In this document: piece after piece, positions 41,701 to 49,767 of the stretch
Numbering within the stretch: position 1 is the stretch's first letter
Layout of the letters: every line of letters begins with the position of its first letter
Source: Kribbella voronezhensis
Lineage (GTDB): Bacteria > Actinomycetota > Actinomycetes > Propionibacteriales > Kribbellaceae
Direction of reading: 5' to 3'
NCBI RefSeq assembly: GCF_004365175.1
Contig: NZ_SOCE01000002.1
Location: 248,001 to 312,000 of the forward strand
DNA: 64,000 bases
The notes under the pieces: generated by a model
Seen by the model: the letters and a program-made list of their open reading frames with translations, nothing else
What the model was told of the DNA's origin: nothing
Database searches by the model: none
Made by a program: the position numbers and the translations under genes

Positions 41701-42791
41701 CTGGCTGGGGCGGCAAGGACTTCTACGTCTGGAAGTCGAAGAACCTGGTGGACTGGCAGCGGTCGGAGAAACCGATCCTGACTCTCGACGGCGCGAACGG
41801 GAACGTGCCGTGGGCGAGCGGCAACGCGTGGGCGCCGACCGTCATCGAGCGCGGCGGCAAGTACTACTTCTACTTCTCCGGGCACAACCCGACGTACAAC
41901 CGCAAGACGATCGGCGTCGCGATGGCCGACAGTCCGGAGGGCCCGTTCACCGCGCAGCCGACGGCGATGATCCTCAACAACGAAGCGGTCACCTCCGGTC
42001 AGGCGATCGACCCGGCCACGTTCCAGGATCCGGTGACCGGGCGGTACTACCTCTTCTGGGGCAACGGATCGCCGGTGTACGCCGAGCTGACCGACGACAT
42101 GCTGGCCATCAAGCCGGAGACCCTGAAGCCGATCAGCGGCCTGACCGGTTTCCGCGAGGGGTCTTTCGTCAACTACCGCAACGGGACGTACCACCTGACG
42201 TACTCGATCGACGACACCGGTTCGCCGAACTACCGAGTGGGCTACGCCACGGCCAAGAGCGTCGACGGACCGTGGACCTACCGCGGCGTCATCCTGGAGA
42301 AGGATCCTGCCCAAGGCATCCTCGCGACCGGGCACCACTCGATCATCCAGGTCCCGGGCACGGACGACTGGTACATCGCCTATCACCGCTTCGGGATGCC
42401 GGGCGGCGACGGTCAGCATCGCGAGACCACGATCGACCGGCTCTACTTCGCCGCCGATGGAACGATCCCGAAGGTGGTGCCGACGCTCACCAGTGTGAAT
42501 CCTGTGGTCCCGCTGACGCCGGCGCCGAAGGTGGTGAAGGCGCCCGCAGTACAAGGCAAAACGGTCGCCGGGTATGCCCTCACGGGCACACCCGGCGCGT
42601 GGAACCAGACCGGTCTGTCCTTCGAGTACCAGTGGCTCCGGGACGGCAAGTGGGTGCCGGGGGCAACCACCAAGCAGTACCAGCTCAGCCAGGCCGACGT
42701 CGGTCACCGGCTCGCAGTCCAGGTGACCGCCGTACGCCGGGGTGCCGCGCCCGCGACTGCTCTCTCGGCAGCCACTGCCGTGATCCGTTAG
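38721..42791 (+). CDS. Secreted two-headed GH43 enzyme with two LamG domains
   Basis: A 1356-residue protein with a signal peptide to about residue 33. Order of parts: LamG-like domain (about 40-245), atrophied Ig-like domain (250-335), GH43-like propeller 1 (340-640; LGLRDPFLI, AVEGPTVFK), LamG-like domain 2 (675-880), a beta module (885-960), GH43 propeller 2 (965-1250; YNADPNIARFGDTYYLY, AIDPATFQDP, FREGSFVNY supply the two Asp and the Glu) and an Ig-like C-terminal domain. The LamG domains are copies of each other (both contain KLPDNLM). GH43 enzymes cut arabinan or xylan side chains. The substrate is probably arabinose- or xylose-containing hemicellulose. LacI-type operator in front. Confidence 0.9.
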   Translation: MQLRTRSSLWVATAAFALLGGQLLPPATALGAAAEDVTAGLVLRYDLTQTSGTAVTDSSGNGRDGTLVGGGTWSGSDLALNGRDGYVKLPDNLMSGLNSITVSTDVFVATDQATPFFLWGLGNTASSSSGNGYLFASGSSFRAGITTTNWSAEKVTAKTPAGDLTRGIWKTVTYTQTGTTGTLYEDGVEVGRNTAVSVLPSQIGGGATTNNLLGKSNYAADHTLKGKVRNFRVYNRALDADEVAMISLTDQSKADGAAAALSVVHADDVRGNLTLPTTGEYGASVTWASSAPAVAGGDGVVHRPANGAGDAQVTLTATITVGTATATRQIVLTVRELKAAAPYAGYAFSYFTGNSIAGEKIYFAASRGNTALKWDELNNGRPVLESTKGTLGLRDPFLIRSPEGDRFFLIATDLSIGRNGDWDTAQRQGSRYLEVWESTDLVTWSEQRHVLVSPETAGNTWAPEAYWDQELQSYVVFWASKLYAADDPGHTGSTYNRMLYATTRDFRTFSAPKIWQDRGESRIDSTVIRDNGAYYRFTKDEGGGGTGCSDIIQEKSLSLTAVDLPGNPSWAMQDSCIGRDAGTSAVEGPTVFKANPGDTSGSKYYLFVDEYGGRGYIPLGTDELEAPNWKVPPAYSLPASPRHGTVLPVTQAELDRLRDGLVLPDPVKADANGLVAHYPLNQTSGTTATDVTGHGYDGVVAGDTSWADGALTLGGTNGHVKLPDNLMAGLDAITVSTKVWIDAGQQTPYFIWGLGNTASDVGNGYLFTTGDGYRTSIATGNWSTEQTASAANAVLRGAWKALTYTLTPDGVATIYLDGVQVGQKTGVTIAPGDIGGGRTTANYLGRSVYTSDKYLKGKVRDFRLYNRALSAAEVSDQDADPRAVIGVDLAGLKVPAIIDDASSTVTLPVAPGTDLTTLAPVLKVVSTSTISPTGPVDLSTPKTFTVTAQDGTTRAWTVKAVVMRSPVLPGYNADPNIARFGDTYYLYVTTDGYAGWGGKDFYVWKSKNLVDWQRSEKPILTLDGANGNVPWASGNAWAPTVIERGGKYYFYFSGHNPTYNRKTIGVAMADSPEGPFTAQPTAMILNNEAVTSGQAIDPATFQDPVTGRYYLFWGNGSPVYAELTDDMLAIKPETLKPISGLTGFREGSFVNYRNGTYHLTYSIDDTGSPNYRVGYATAKSVDGPWTYRGVILEKDPAQGILATGHHSIIQVPGTDDWYIAYHRFGMPGGDGQHRETTIDRLYFAADGTIPKVVPTLTSVNPVVPLTPAPKVVKAPAVQGKTVAGYALTGTPGAWNQTGLSFEYQWLRDGKWVPGATTKQYQLSQADVGHRLAVQVTAVRRGAAPATALSAATAVIR

Positions 42792-42803
42792 TTGCCCTAG
42801 GCA

Positions 42804-43901
42804 TCAGTTGGTCAGGCCGACCACCTTCAGGACATCGGGCCATGCTCGCAGGGCAGCGTTCAGGGTGGGGTCCTGGACGCCGGCCACGGCCTCGGCATGG
42901 GCAGCGGAGATGACGTCGGCGATGGCCACCGGCGTACCGAGGGTTGCGGACCGCACGGCCGCTTCCACCATCGCGATGCTGACGACGTTGGAGTGCGCCT
43001 CGGTCTGGGGGATCGCCGACTCCCGGACCGCGGCCACGAACTCGACCAGCGACCCGTTGATCTCCTCGGGTTCGTCGCCGACGTCAGCGGCCAGTGCCTG
43101 CCCCGACGCGAGTTCGGCCACCGGTACGCCGTCGCCGTCCCAGCTCGCCGTACCGCCGGCGGCGCTCGCCCGCCAGCGGCCGTTCCACGAGGTCTCCAGG
43201 CCGGGAGCGCACCAGCTTCCCGTGTAGGAGAAGCGGGTGCCGTCGGCGAACCGGAAGATCGCCGACGCCGCCGCGTTGCCGTCGAACCAGCTCCAGTCCG
43301 GGTTGTACGACTCGCAGTACACCGAGACCGGCTCGGAGCCGATCAGCTTGCGGGCCAGGTCGAACTGGTGGATCGCCATGTCGACCAGCAGCGGCTCGGC
43401 CATCCGCTCGCGGAAGCCGCCGAAATGCGGTGCCTTGAAGAACTCGCAGAACAGCGAGCCGATCCGGCCGAGCTCGGCGAGCTGCCGGCCGAACGCGGAA
43501 CCGGCCCGGAAGTAGCGACGTGACTGCGACACCATCAGCAGCTTCCCGCTGACCTCCGAGGCCGCCACCATCGCCAGTCCCTCGCGAACCGTCTCGGCCA
43601 ACGGCTTCTCGCAGAGCACCGGCAATCCCCGCAGCAGCGCATCCACACTGACGGTGGGATGCGCACCCGGCACGGTCACGTCGATGACTGCCTCGGCACC
43701 CGTCTGCGGTGCCAACTCCGCCAGCGACGCGGCCACCGGTACCTCGCCGTACCCGTGCTCGTCGGCGGCCGCCCGCGCCAGCGGTACGTCGAGGTCGATC
43801 AGCCCGACCAGGACCACGTCCGGGTTCGCCGCGATCGCGCCCAGCCAGGCGCGGCCCATGCCGCCGGCACCGACCTGGAGCAGGCGCAGCGGTTCAGGCA
43901 T
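42804..43901 (-). CDS. Gfo/Idh/MocA family oxidoreductase
   Basis: A 365-residue NAD(P)-dependent sugar oxidoreductase. The Rossmann motif is VGAGGMGRAW near residue 10, the family motif CEKPLAE near 97, and the catalytic His region reads DMAIHQFDLARKL near 180. Its ATG lies inside the end of the ThuA gene (8-bp overlap) with GAGGAG upstream, and it is the last gene of the LacI-controlled ABC operon. It probably oxidises or epimerises the imported sugar or a derivative together with the ThuA protein. Confidence 0.92.
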   Translation of the reverse strand: MPEPLRLLQVGAGGMGRAWLGAIAANPDVVLVGLIDLDVPLARAAADEHGYGEVPVAASLAELAPQTGAEAVIDVTVPGAHPTVSVDALLRGLPVLCEKPLAETVREGLAMVAASEVSGKLLMVSQSRRYFRAGSAFGRQLAELGRIGSLFCEFFKAPHFGGFRERMAEPLLVDMAIHQFDLARKLIGSEPVSVYCESYNPDWSWFDGNAAASAIFRFADGTRFSYTGSWCAPGLETSWNGRWRASAAGGTASWDGDGVPVAELASGQALAADVGDEPEEINGSLVEFVAAVRESAIPQTEAHSNVVSIAMVEAAVRSATLGTPVAIADVISAAHAEAVAGVQDPTLNAALRAWPDVLKVVGLTN

Positions 43902-44670
43902 CGGCAGGCTCCTCGATCGGGCCGTTGTAGCCGTGGCCGTTGAAGAAGTCGCCGGTCTCGTATCGCAGCAGGGTCGGCAGCGCCCGCTCGGGCCGGTCGC
44001 TGTTGGCCCAGGCGACCCCGTTGGCGATCACCTTGCGGATGTCCTTGTGGTGGTAGACCGGGTAGTCCTGATCGCCGGGGGAGAAGTAGAAGATCCGGCC
44101 GTGGCCGCGCCGGAAGGTGCAGCCGGAGCGGAACACCTCGCCGCCGCTGAACGAGGAGACGAAGACGAGTTCGTCCGGCACCGGGATGTCGAAGAACTCG
44201 CCGTACATCTCCTGCTGCTCGATCACGATCGGGTGCGGCACGCCCTGCGCGATCGGGTGGGTGGGATCGACCGTCCAGACCAGCTCACGGTCCTGCTCAC
44301 TGCGCCAGCGCAGCGTGCAACTGGTGCCCATCAGCTTGCCGAAGATCTTCGACCAGTGGCCGGAGTGCAGCACGACCAGGCCCATCCCGGACAGCACGTG
44401 CTGGTAGACCCGGTCGACGACCGCGTCGTCGACCTCGCCGTGCGCGGCGTGGCCCCACCAGACCAGTACGTCGGTCCTGGCCAGCACCTCCTCGGTCAGG
44501 CCGTGCTCGGGTTCGTCGAGCGTCGTCGTACTGACCGACGCATCGGCGCCGAGGTTGTCGCTGATCCCGGCGGCGATGGTCGCGTGCATACCGTCGGGGT
44601 AGATCTCGGCGACGTGCGGCTCGACCTGCTCGTGCCGGTTCTCGCCCCATACGAGTACCCGAATCGTCAT
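43894..44670 (-). CDS. ThuA-domain protein (trehalose-utilisation type)
   Basis: A 258-residue protein from ATG 44670, where AAGGA lies about 10 bp upstream and the family start TIRVLVWGENRHEQ begins. An in-frame ATG at 44700 overlaps the permease stop (ATGA) and cannot be excluded. The class I amidotransferase-like ThuA fold is shown by ARTDVLVWWGHAAHGEVDD, GMGLVVLHSGHWSKIF and RGHGRIFYFSPGDQDYPVYH. ThuA proteins work with Gfo/Idh/MocA dehydrogenases in keto-sugar metabolism, which fits the next gene. Confidence 0.88.
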   Translation of the reverse strand: MTIRVLVWGENRHEQVEPHVAEIYPDGMHATIAAGISDNLGADASVSTTTLDEPEHGLTEEVLARTDVLVWWGHAAHGEVDDAVVDRVYQHVLSGMGLVVLHSGHWSKIFGKLMGTSCTLRWRSEQDRELVWTVDPTHPIAQGVPHPIVIEQQEMYGEFFDIPVPDELVFVSSFSGGEVFRSGCTFRRGHGRIFYFSPGDQDYPVYHHKDIRKVIANGVAWANSDRPERALPTLLRYETGDFFNGHGYNGPIEEPADA

Positions 44671-44696
44671 CAGTGTTCGTCCTTGGTTGTCGAGGG

Positions 44697-45512
44697 TCAT
44701 TTGACGGCGCCACCGAGGGCGCCGGCGGCGATGTATTTCTGGGCGGCGATCAGCAGCACGATGGCCGGGATCGCCGACAGCACAGCGGTCGCCATCACCG
44801 CGTTCCAGTTCTGGACCTGGGTGCCGAGGTACTGGTAGATCCCCAGCGTGACGGGCCGCACGCCACCCTTGGTGGTCAGCGTGAGGGCGAAGAGGAAGTC
44901 ACTCCAGGAGAACAGGAAGGTGAAGAGTCCCGCGGTGATGAGCGAGTTCTTGCTGATCGGCAGCACGATCGCGACGAACGCCCGGACCAGTCCGGCGCCG
45001 TCCACCCGCGCCGCCTCTACCAGCGACGCCGGCAGCGACAGCATGAACGATCGCAGGATCAGGATCGCGAACGGGATGCCGCTGCTGCAGTTGGCCAGGA
45101 TCAGCCCGGGAATCGAGTTCAGCAACCCGATCTTCTCGTACGCCGTGTAGAGCGCGTTGGCGATCACGATGCCCGGGATCATCTGCGAGACCAGGATCGC
45201 CAGCAGCCCGATGCTCACCCAGCGGGACCGGAACTGCGACAGCGCATACGCGCACGGCGCGGAGATCAGCAGGCACAGCACGACCGTGCCGGTCGCGATG
45301 ATCACGCTGGTGACCAGGTTGTGCCCTTGCTCGCTGAGTGCCCGCCGGTAGCCGGCGAACGTCGGGTCGAGCGGCAGGAAGCCCGCGGTGAGGGTGTTCC
45401 CGGACGGCTGCAGCGAGGCGTTCACCATCCAGTAGACCGGGAACAGCATCATGGCCAGGATCAGCACGCCGATCGCCGTGTAGACGGCACGACGGGCAAC
45501 GGAATCGGACAT
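44697..45512 (-). CDS. Sugar ABC transporter permease, MalG type
   Basis: A 271-residue permease with six membrane helices. ATG 45512 has a strong GGAGGAG; an upstream in-frame ATG at 45536 overlaps the preceding stop and is an alternative. The cytosolic EAA loop reads EAARVDGAGLVRAFVAIVLP. The C-terminus QKYIAAGALGGAVK is typical of CUT1 carbohydrate permeases. It pairs with the MalF-type permease before it and the lipoprotein at 46516. No ATPase gene is present. Confidence 0.92.
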   Translation of the reverse strand: MSDSVARRAVYTAIGVLILAMMLFPVYWMVNASLQPSGNTLTAGFLPLDPTFAGYRRALSEQGHNLVTSVIIATGTVVLCLLISAPCAYALSQFRSRWVSIGLLAILVSQMIPGIVIANALYTAYEKIGLLNSIPGLILANCSSGIPFAILILRSFMLSLPASLVEAARVDGAGLVRAFVAIVLPISKNSLITAGLFTFLFSWSDFLFALTLTTKGGVRPVTLGIYQYLGTQVQNWNAVMATAVLSAIPAIVLLIAAQKYIAAGALGGAVK

Positions 45513-45532
45513 CGGCGTACTCCTCCCGGCGG

Positions 45533-46492
45533 TCATTCGTCCACCGCGCGCCGGGTCGTGCGCAGGTAGAGGATCGCGAACGCCAGCGAGATCGCGATCA
45601 GGATGTTGCTCAGCGCCGCGCCCTGGCCGAACTTGAAGTCGACGAACGACCGTTGGTACGACTGCGTCGCCAGCGTCTGGGTGGCATTGGCCGGTCCACC
45701 ACCGGTCAGGCCGAGGATGATGTCCAGCACCTTGATCGTGTAGACCACCCCGAGCACGAGCAGCACACTCGCCACCGCGCGCAGGTTCGGCCAGGTGATG
45801 TAGCGGAACCCGCGCCAGCCGGTGGCCCCGTCCAGTTGCCCGGCCTCGTACAACTCCACCGGGATCTCGGCCAGGCCGGAGTACAGCAGGGTGACGTTGA
45901 ACGGGATGCCGATCCAGATGTTCACGCCGATCACCGCGATCAGCGCAACCGACGGCGAGTTGAGCCACGGCACCGGATCGTTGACGATCCCCAGCCCCAT
46001 CAGCGTGCGGTTCAGGATGCCGCTGTCCTGTTCGAGGATCGACCGCCAGGTCGCACTGGACACGATCAGCGGCAGCAGCCACGGCAGCAGGAGCAGCGAC
46101 CGCAGCACGCCACCGAGCGGGAACCGCCGCCGGAAGAACAGGGCCAGCGCCAGCCCGATGCCGAACTGGAAGGCGATGGACCCGATGGTGAACAGCGCGG
46201 TGTTCACCATCGCCTGCGAGAACAGGTGGTCCTTCACGACGGTCGTGTAGTTCCGCAGCCCGACCCAGGGGGCCTGCCCGGTGAAGAAGGTCCGCAGGGT
46301 GTAGTCCTGCACGCTCATCAGCAGGTTCTTCACCACCGGGTAGCCGAACAGCGCGAGCATCGCCAGCGCCGCCGGGGCGACGAACAGGACCTTGGTCAGC
46401 TCCTCACCCCGACGACGCCGCAGCCGGGCCCTGCGCACCGGCTGCGGGCCGGATTCCTCGGTGGTGGGAGTGAGCGTCGGTGCGTGCACCAT
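45533..46492 (-). CDS. Sugar ABC transporter permease, MalF type
   Basis: A 319-residue permease with six main helices after a basic N-terminal tail (RRARLRRRRGEELTKVLF). The EAA loop reads EAGQLDGATGWRGFRYITWP. The ATG follows GGGAGAAG and lies 23 bp after the solute-binding protein gene. It forms the heterodimeric channel with the MalG-type permease downstream. The substrate is unknown but should be a di- or oligosaccharide given the family. Confidence 0.92.
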   Translation of the reverse strand: MVHAPTLTPTTEESGPQPVRRARLRRRRGEELTKVLFVAPAALAMLALFGYPVVKNLLMSVQDYTLRTFFTGQAPWVGLRNYTTVVKDHLFSQAMVNTALFTIGSIAFQFGIGLALALFFRRRFPLGGVLRSLLLLPWLLPLIVSSATWRSILEQDSGILNRTLMGLGIVNDPVPWLNSPSVALIAVIGVNIWIGIPFNVTLLYSGLAEIPVELYEAGQLDGATGWRGFRYITWPNLRAVASVLLVLGVVYTIKVLDIILGLTGGGPANATQTLATQSYQRSFVDFKFGQGAALSNILIAISLAFAILYLRTTRRAVDE

Positions 46493-46515
46493 GGTTCTTC
46501 TCCCTGTCGCCCGGC

Positions 46516-47739
46516 TCAGCCGGAGGCCTGCTTGAAGGCGTCCTGGGCCGAGGCCTTACCGGTCAGCGCCAACTGGATGGCCTGGTAGATCACCTTCGCC
46601 GCGTCCGGCCACTTGTCGCCGAGTTTGCCGGTCCGGGCGCGGGCGGTCTTGACCTGCTCGGCGAACGCCTTCATCGACGGCACCTCCTGGGCGTACTGGT
46701 CGAGCAGCGCCGTCTTGGTCGGGAGGGTGAACCGGGCCTTCGCCCAGGCGAGTTCGTTCTCGTCCGAGTTCAGGCACTTCACGAAATCGGCGGCCTTCTG
46801 CTGCTTGGCCTGGTCCTTGTTCAGCGGGACCGTCCAGGCCTCACCGCCGAGCGGCGCGACCGGGGTCTGGTCCGGCTTGTTCAGCGGGAACGTGACCACG
46901 TCCCACTTCACGTTCGGCGCCTTCGCCAGGGCCGGGATCTGCCACGGACCGTTCACCATCATCGCGGCCTTGCCGGCGACGAACTGGTCCTTCACGTCGC
47001 CCTGCGTCCAGTTGATGACGCTCTTCGACGCCGACCCCGACTTCACCAGGTCGACCCACAGTTGCAGCGCCTCGGCCACCTGCGGGCTCTTCAGGTCCGT
47101 CTCGTCGCCGCCGTTGGTCCACATCGCCGGCAGGAACTGCCAGGACCCCTCGTAGGTGGCGTTCGCGTTGAAGGCCATCCCGTACCGGCCGGGCTTGGTG
47201 AGCTTCTTGGCCGCGGCCTTCAGTTCGTCCCAGGTCTTCGGCGGCTGGACGCCGGCGTCGGCCAGCATCGTCTTGTTGTAGAACAGCGCGATCGTGTTCG
47301 TCACCGGCGCCAGTCCGTACAGCTTGCCCTGGTACGACGTCGCGTCGACCATGCCCTGGATGACGCCGTCCGCGTTCAGACCCAGGTCGTTCAGGGGCGC
47401 CAGCGCGCCGGTGGCCGCGATCTGCTGGACGTCGGGGTTGTCCAGCATCAGGACGTCGGGCAGCGTCTTCGACGACGCCTGCTGCAGCACCTTGGCGATC
47501 AAGGTGTCACCAGGCACCGTCTCGCGCTTGATCGTGATGCTCAGCTTGCTCGCGCAGGAGTCGAGCCCCTTCTGGACCAGCGCCTTGTCGGGGTCGTTGT
47601 TGTAGTAGTCCAGGATCGAGAGGCTGGTGACGCTCTGGCCCGACGAAGACGACTTGTTGCCGCTGTCGCCGCAGCCGGCCAGCGCGAGCGACAGTGCTGT
47701 CACACCCGCCAGCGCCGCGGCGATCCGGTTGCCGATCAT
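46516..47739 (-). CDS. Sugar-binding lipoprotein of ABC transporter
   Basis: A 407-residue family 1 extracellular solute-binding protein. The lipobox LAGC places the lipid-modified cysteine at C23, followed by a serine-rich tether. The fold is seen in TSLSILDYYNNDPDKALVQK, LPDVLMLDNPDVQQIAATGA and AAMMVNGPWQIPALA. AAGGAGAG precedes the ATG. It heads the operon SBP, permease, permease, ThuA, Gfo/Idh/MocA. A TAAGCGCTTA palindrome 53 bp upstream of its start is the probable LacI operator. Confidence 0.93.
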   Translation of the reverse strand: MIGNRIAAALAGVTALSLALAGCGDSGNKSSSSGQSVTSLSILDYYNNDPDKALVQKGLDSCASKLSITIKRETVPGDTLIAKVLQQASSKTLPDVLMLDNPDVQQIAATGALAPLNDLGLNADGVIQGMVDATSYQGKLYGLAPVTNTIALFYNKTMLADAGVQPPKTWDELKAAAKKLTKPGRYGMAFNANATYEGSWQFLPAMWTNGGDETDLKSPQVAEALQLWVDLVKSGSASKSVINWTQGDVKDQFVAGKAAMMVNGPWQIPALAKAPNVKWDVVTFPLNKPDQTPVAPLGGEAWTVPLNKDQAKQQKAADFVKCLNSDENELAWAKARFTLPTKTALLDQYAQEVPSMKAFAEQVKTARARTGKLGDKWPDAAKVIYQAIQLALTGKASAQDAFKQASG

Positions 47740-47791
47740 GACATTGCTCTCCTTCGGATGAATGGTGACGGCGGCAGCGGGGAGCGCGATC

Positions 47792-47801
47792 TAAGCGCTT
47801 A
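47792..47801. promoter_or_regulatory. LacI operator 1 of the ThuA/Gfo ABC operon
   Basis: TAAGCGCTTA, perfect palindrome with central CpG, in context CTAAGCGCTTAA. It is 53 bp before the sugar-binding lipoprotein gene and in the divergent region shared with the LacI gene at 47928. Confidence 0.65.
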
Positions 47802-47847
47802 ACCGCTGGCCGGCGGAGAAGGGATGGCTACCTTGTGGATAGGCCGG

Positions 47848-47859
47848 TAAACCGCTTAA
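47848..47859. promoter_or_regulatory. LacI operator 2 near the regulator gene
   Basis: TAAACCGCTTAA is an imperfect copy of operator 1, centred about 57 bp from it and 69 bp before the LacI start. The pair could allow autoregulation and looping across the divergent promoters. Confidence 0.5.
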
Positions 47860-47927
47860 CTGAGGTGTCACAGGACTATGTTCCTTGCGTCACACTGCTG
47901 TCAAGAGGTCAGGGAGGGCCGATTCCG

Positions 47928-48944
47928 ATGGTGACCATGCGAGACGTCGCGCAGCGGGCCGGGGTCTCGATCGCGACCGTGTCCTTCGTCCTCAACGACA
48001 CCAAGCCGGTGACGCCGGCGACCCGGGCGAAGATCGAGCGGGCGATGACCGAGCTCGGGTTCCGGCGCAACATGGTCGCCCGGGCGCTGGCCAGCCGGCG
48101 GACGCGGATCATCGCGATGGCGTACCCCGCCCTGGACCACCGGTTCGGGTTCTCGGCCGCGGAGTTCTTCACCAGCGCGGCCGACGCCGCCCGCAAACAG
48201 GACTACCACCTGGTGCTGTGGCCGGTCGGCAACGACGGCGCCGAGCTCACCGAGCTGGTCGGGCAGAGCCTGGTCGACGGCGTGGTCCTGATGGAGGTCC
48301 AGCTCGACGACGCCCGGGTGGGCATCCTGCAGTCGATCGGTACGCCGTTCGCCCTGATCGGCCGGACCACCACCCCGGACGGACTCCCGCACGTCGACAT
48401 CGACTTCGAGACCACGGTCGAGAACGCGGTGGAGGAGCTGTACGGACTGGGCCACCGGCAGATCGTCCTGGTCGCCGGGGATCTGAGCCACCCGAGCTTC
48501 CGCAACTACGGCCCGTACGTCCGCACCGAGGCGGCCTATCGCCGGGTCGCGGCGGAGTACGGCGTCCAGATCGTCATCCTGGAGAGCTCGGACACCACCC
48601 GGTCGGGCCAGGAGGTCGCTGCCAGGGTGATGGCCGAGCATCCCGGCACGACGGCGGTCCTGGTGGTCAACGAGTACGCCGCACTCGGCGTGGTGTCGGG
48701 GCTCAAGAAGCTGGGACACGACGTCCCCCGGGAGATCTCGGTGCTGGCGCTGCTGATGTCACCCGAGACCGCGCGCCTGGCCGACCCGGAACTCACCATC
48801 ATGCGAACCCCCGGTCCCGAGCTCGGCCAGCTCGGCACCGAGGCCCTGATCCGCCAACTCGAAGGCGCCGAGCCGCTGCCGCCGCAGCTCGTCCCCGCTA
48901 GCTACCAGCCCGGCGGGACCACCGCACGGCCGCGCTCCGGCTGA
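47928..48944 (+). CDS. LacI-family regulator of the adjacent ABC operon
   Basis: A 338-residue repressor. ATG 47928 follows AGGGAGGG; the frame upstream crosses operator 2 and is not coding. The helix-turn-helix is MRDVAQRAGVSIATVSFVLN and the hinge helix MVARALAS carries the usual Leu. The core domain is of periplasmic-binding type (RIIAMAYPALDHRFGFSAAE ... AVLVVNEYAALGVVSGLKKL). Divergent from the sugar-binding lipoprotein gene and flanked by the TAAGCGCTTA sites, so it is very likely the local sugar repressor. Confidence 0.92.
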   Translation: MVTMRDVAQRAGVSIATVSFVLNDTKPVTPATRAKIERAMTELGFRRNMVARALASRRTRIIAMAYPALDHRFGFSAAEFFTSAADAARKQDYHLVLWPVGNDGAELTELVGQSLVDGVVLMEVQLDDARVGILQSIGTPFALIGRTTTPDGLPHVDIDFETTVENAVEELYGLGHRQIVLVAGDLSHPSFRNYGPYVRTEAAYRRVAAEYGVQIVILESSDTTRSGQEVAARVMAEHPGTTAVLVVNEYAALGVVSGLKKLGHDVPREISVLALLMSPETARLADPELTIMRTPGPELGQLGTEALIRQLEGAEPLPPQLVPASYQPGGTTARPRSG

Positions 48945-48954
48945 GCCGATCCAA

Positions 48955-48992
48955 GGGCCGCGCTGGTCGCCGGCAGGGTCGTCCGGCGGCCC
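48955..48992 (+). terminator. Possible stem-loop after LacI gene
   Basis: Arms GGGCC/GGCCC with an inner GCCGG/CCGGC pairing, beginning 10 bp after the LacI stop. There is no T-run. The GC-rich setting makes chance pairing possible. Confidence 0.35.
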
Positions 48993-48997
48993 GGCCC

Positions 48998-49011
48998 GGG
49001 ACCTTCGACCC
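48998..49011. promoter_or_regulatory. DosR-like box upstream of flavodoxin gene
   Basis: GGGACCTTCGACCC resembles the GGGAC-n4-(G)nCCC core of the dormancy regulator (DosR/DevR) box of actinobacteria. It lies 190 bp before the flavodoxin start. Dormancy regulons commonly include redox and stress proteins. Assignment is by resemblance only. Confidence 0.35.
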
Positions 49012-49200
49012 TCCCACCGCCCTGCTCGAACCAGTGGGATGGAGGTAGGCGAGGAGACCGGCAGACGCACCCGGAACGGACCCTGAGCCGTTCGGGCTGC
49101 ATCCTCCGTCCCCATGTCAGGCGGTCGAGCGCCGGTCTCCTCGCCCGATCGGAAGGCGCTGCCGCCGGGCCGGCGGCCGCTCGAGCCGGAGGAGCTGACC

Positions 49201-49767
49201 ATGTCCGAGAACGACGTTCGCGCGCTGGTGGTCTACGAGTCGATGTTCGGCAACACCGAGCGGGTCGCCGCCGCCGTCCGGGACGGCCTGGAACGAGTCG
49301 TCGACACGGAGCTGATCCGGGTGGATCGCTGCCCGGCGGATCTGCCGGCCGACGTCCGGCTGCTCGTCGTGGGTGGTCCGACGCACGCGCTCAGCATGAG
49401 TCGTGCCTCGACACGCGCCGATGCCACGTCGCAGGGCGACGTGGTGATGCCGGCGGCGACCGGCATCCGGGAGTGGATCGAAGCCCTCGAGGCCGGCAAG
49501 GAGCGGACCGTGGTGGCGACCTTCGACACCCGGATCACCAAGGTCCGGCGGCTGCCGGGTTCGGCGGCCAAGGCAGCGGCCAAAGCCCTGCGCAAGCAGG
49601 GATTCAAGGCGATCACGGACCCGAGCAGCTTCTACGTCGACGAATCCGTCGGGCCGGTGTCCGACGCCGAGCTGGCCCGGGCCCGCGAGTGGGGCGAACT
49701 CGTCGGCCACGAACTCCAGCGCTTCATCAACCCGATCAGGCGGCACCCGCTGCGCTCGGGACGCTAG
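49201..49767 (+). CDS. Flavodoxin-family protein
   Basis: A 188-residue protein; ATG 49201 has a perfect GGAGGAG site. The FMN phosphate loop is ESMFGNTERVA at about residues 16-26, preceded by the first strand RALVVY. Later come LLVVGGPTHALSMSRAST and VVATFDTRITKVRRLPGSA. Such short flavodoxin-like proteins serve as electron carriers or protoporphyrinogen oxidase-like enzymes. The gene converges on GH3 with a 4-bp overlap of stop regions. The 256 bp upstream holds a possible DosR-like box. Confidence 0.87.
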   Translation: MSENDVRALVVYESMFGNTERVAAAVRDGLERVVDTELIRVDRCPADLPADVRLLVVGGPTHALSMSRASTRADATSQGDVVMPAATGIREWIEALEAGKERTVVATFDTRITKVRRLPGSAAKAAAKALRKQGFKAITDPSSFYVDESVGPVSDAELARAREWGELVGHELQRFINPIRRHPLRSGR

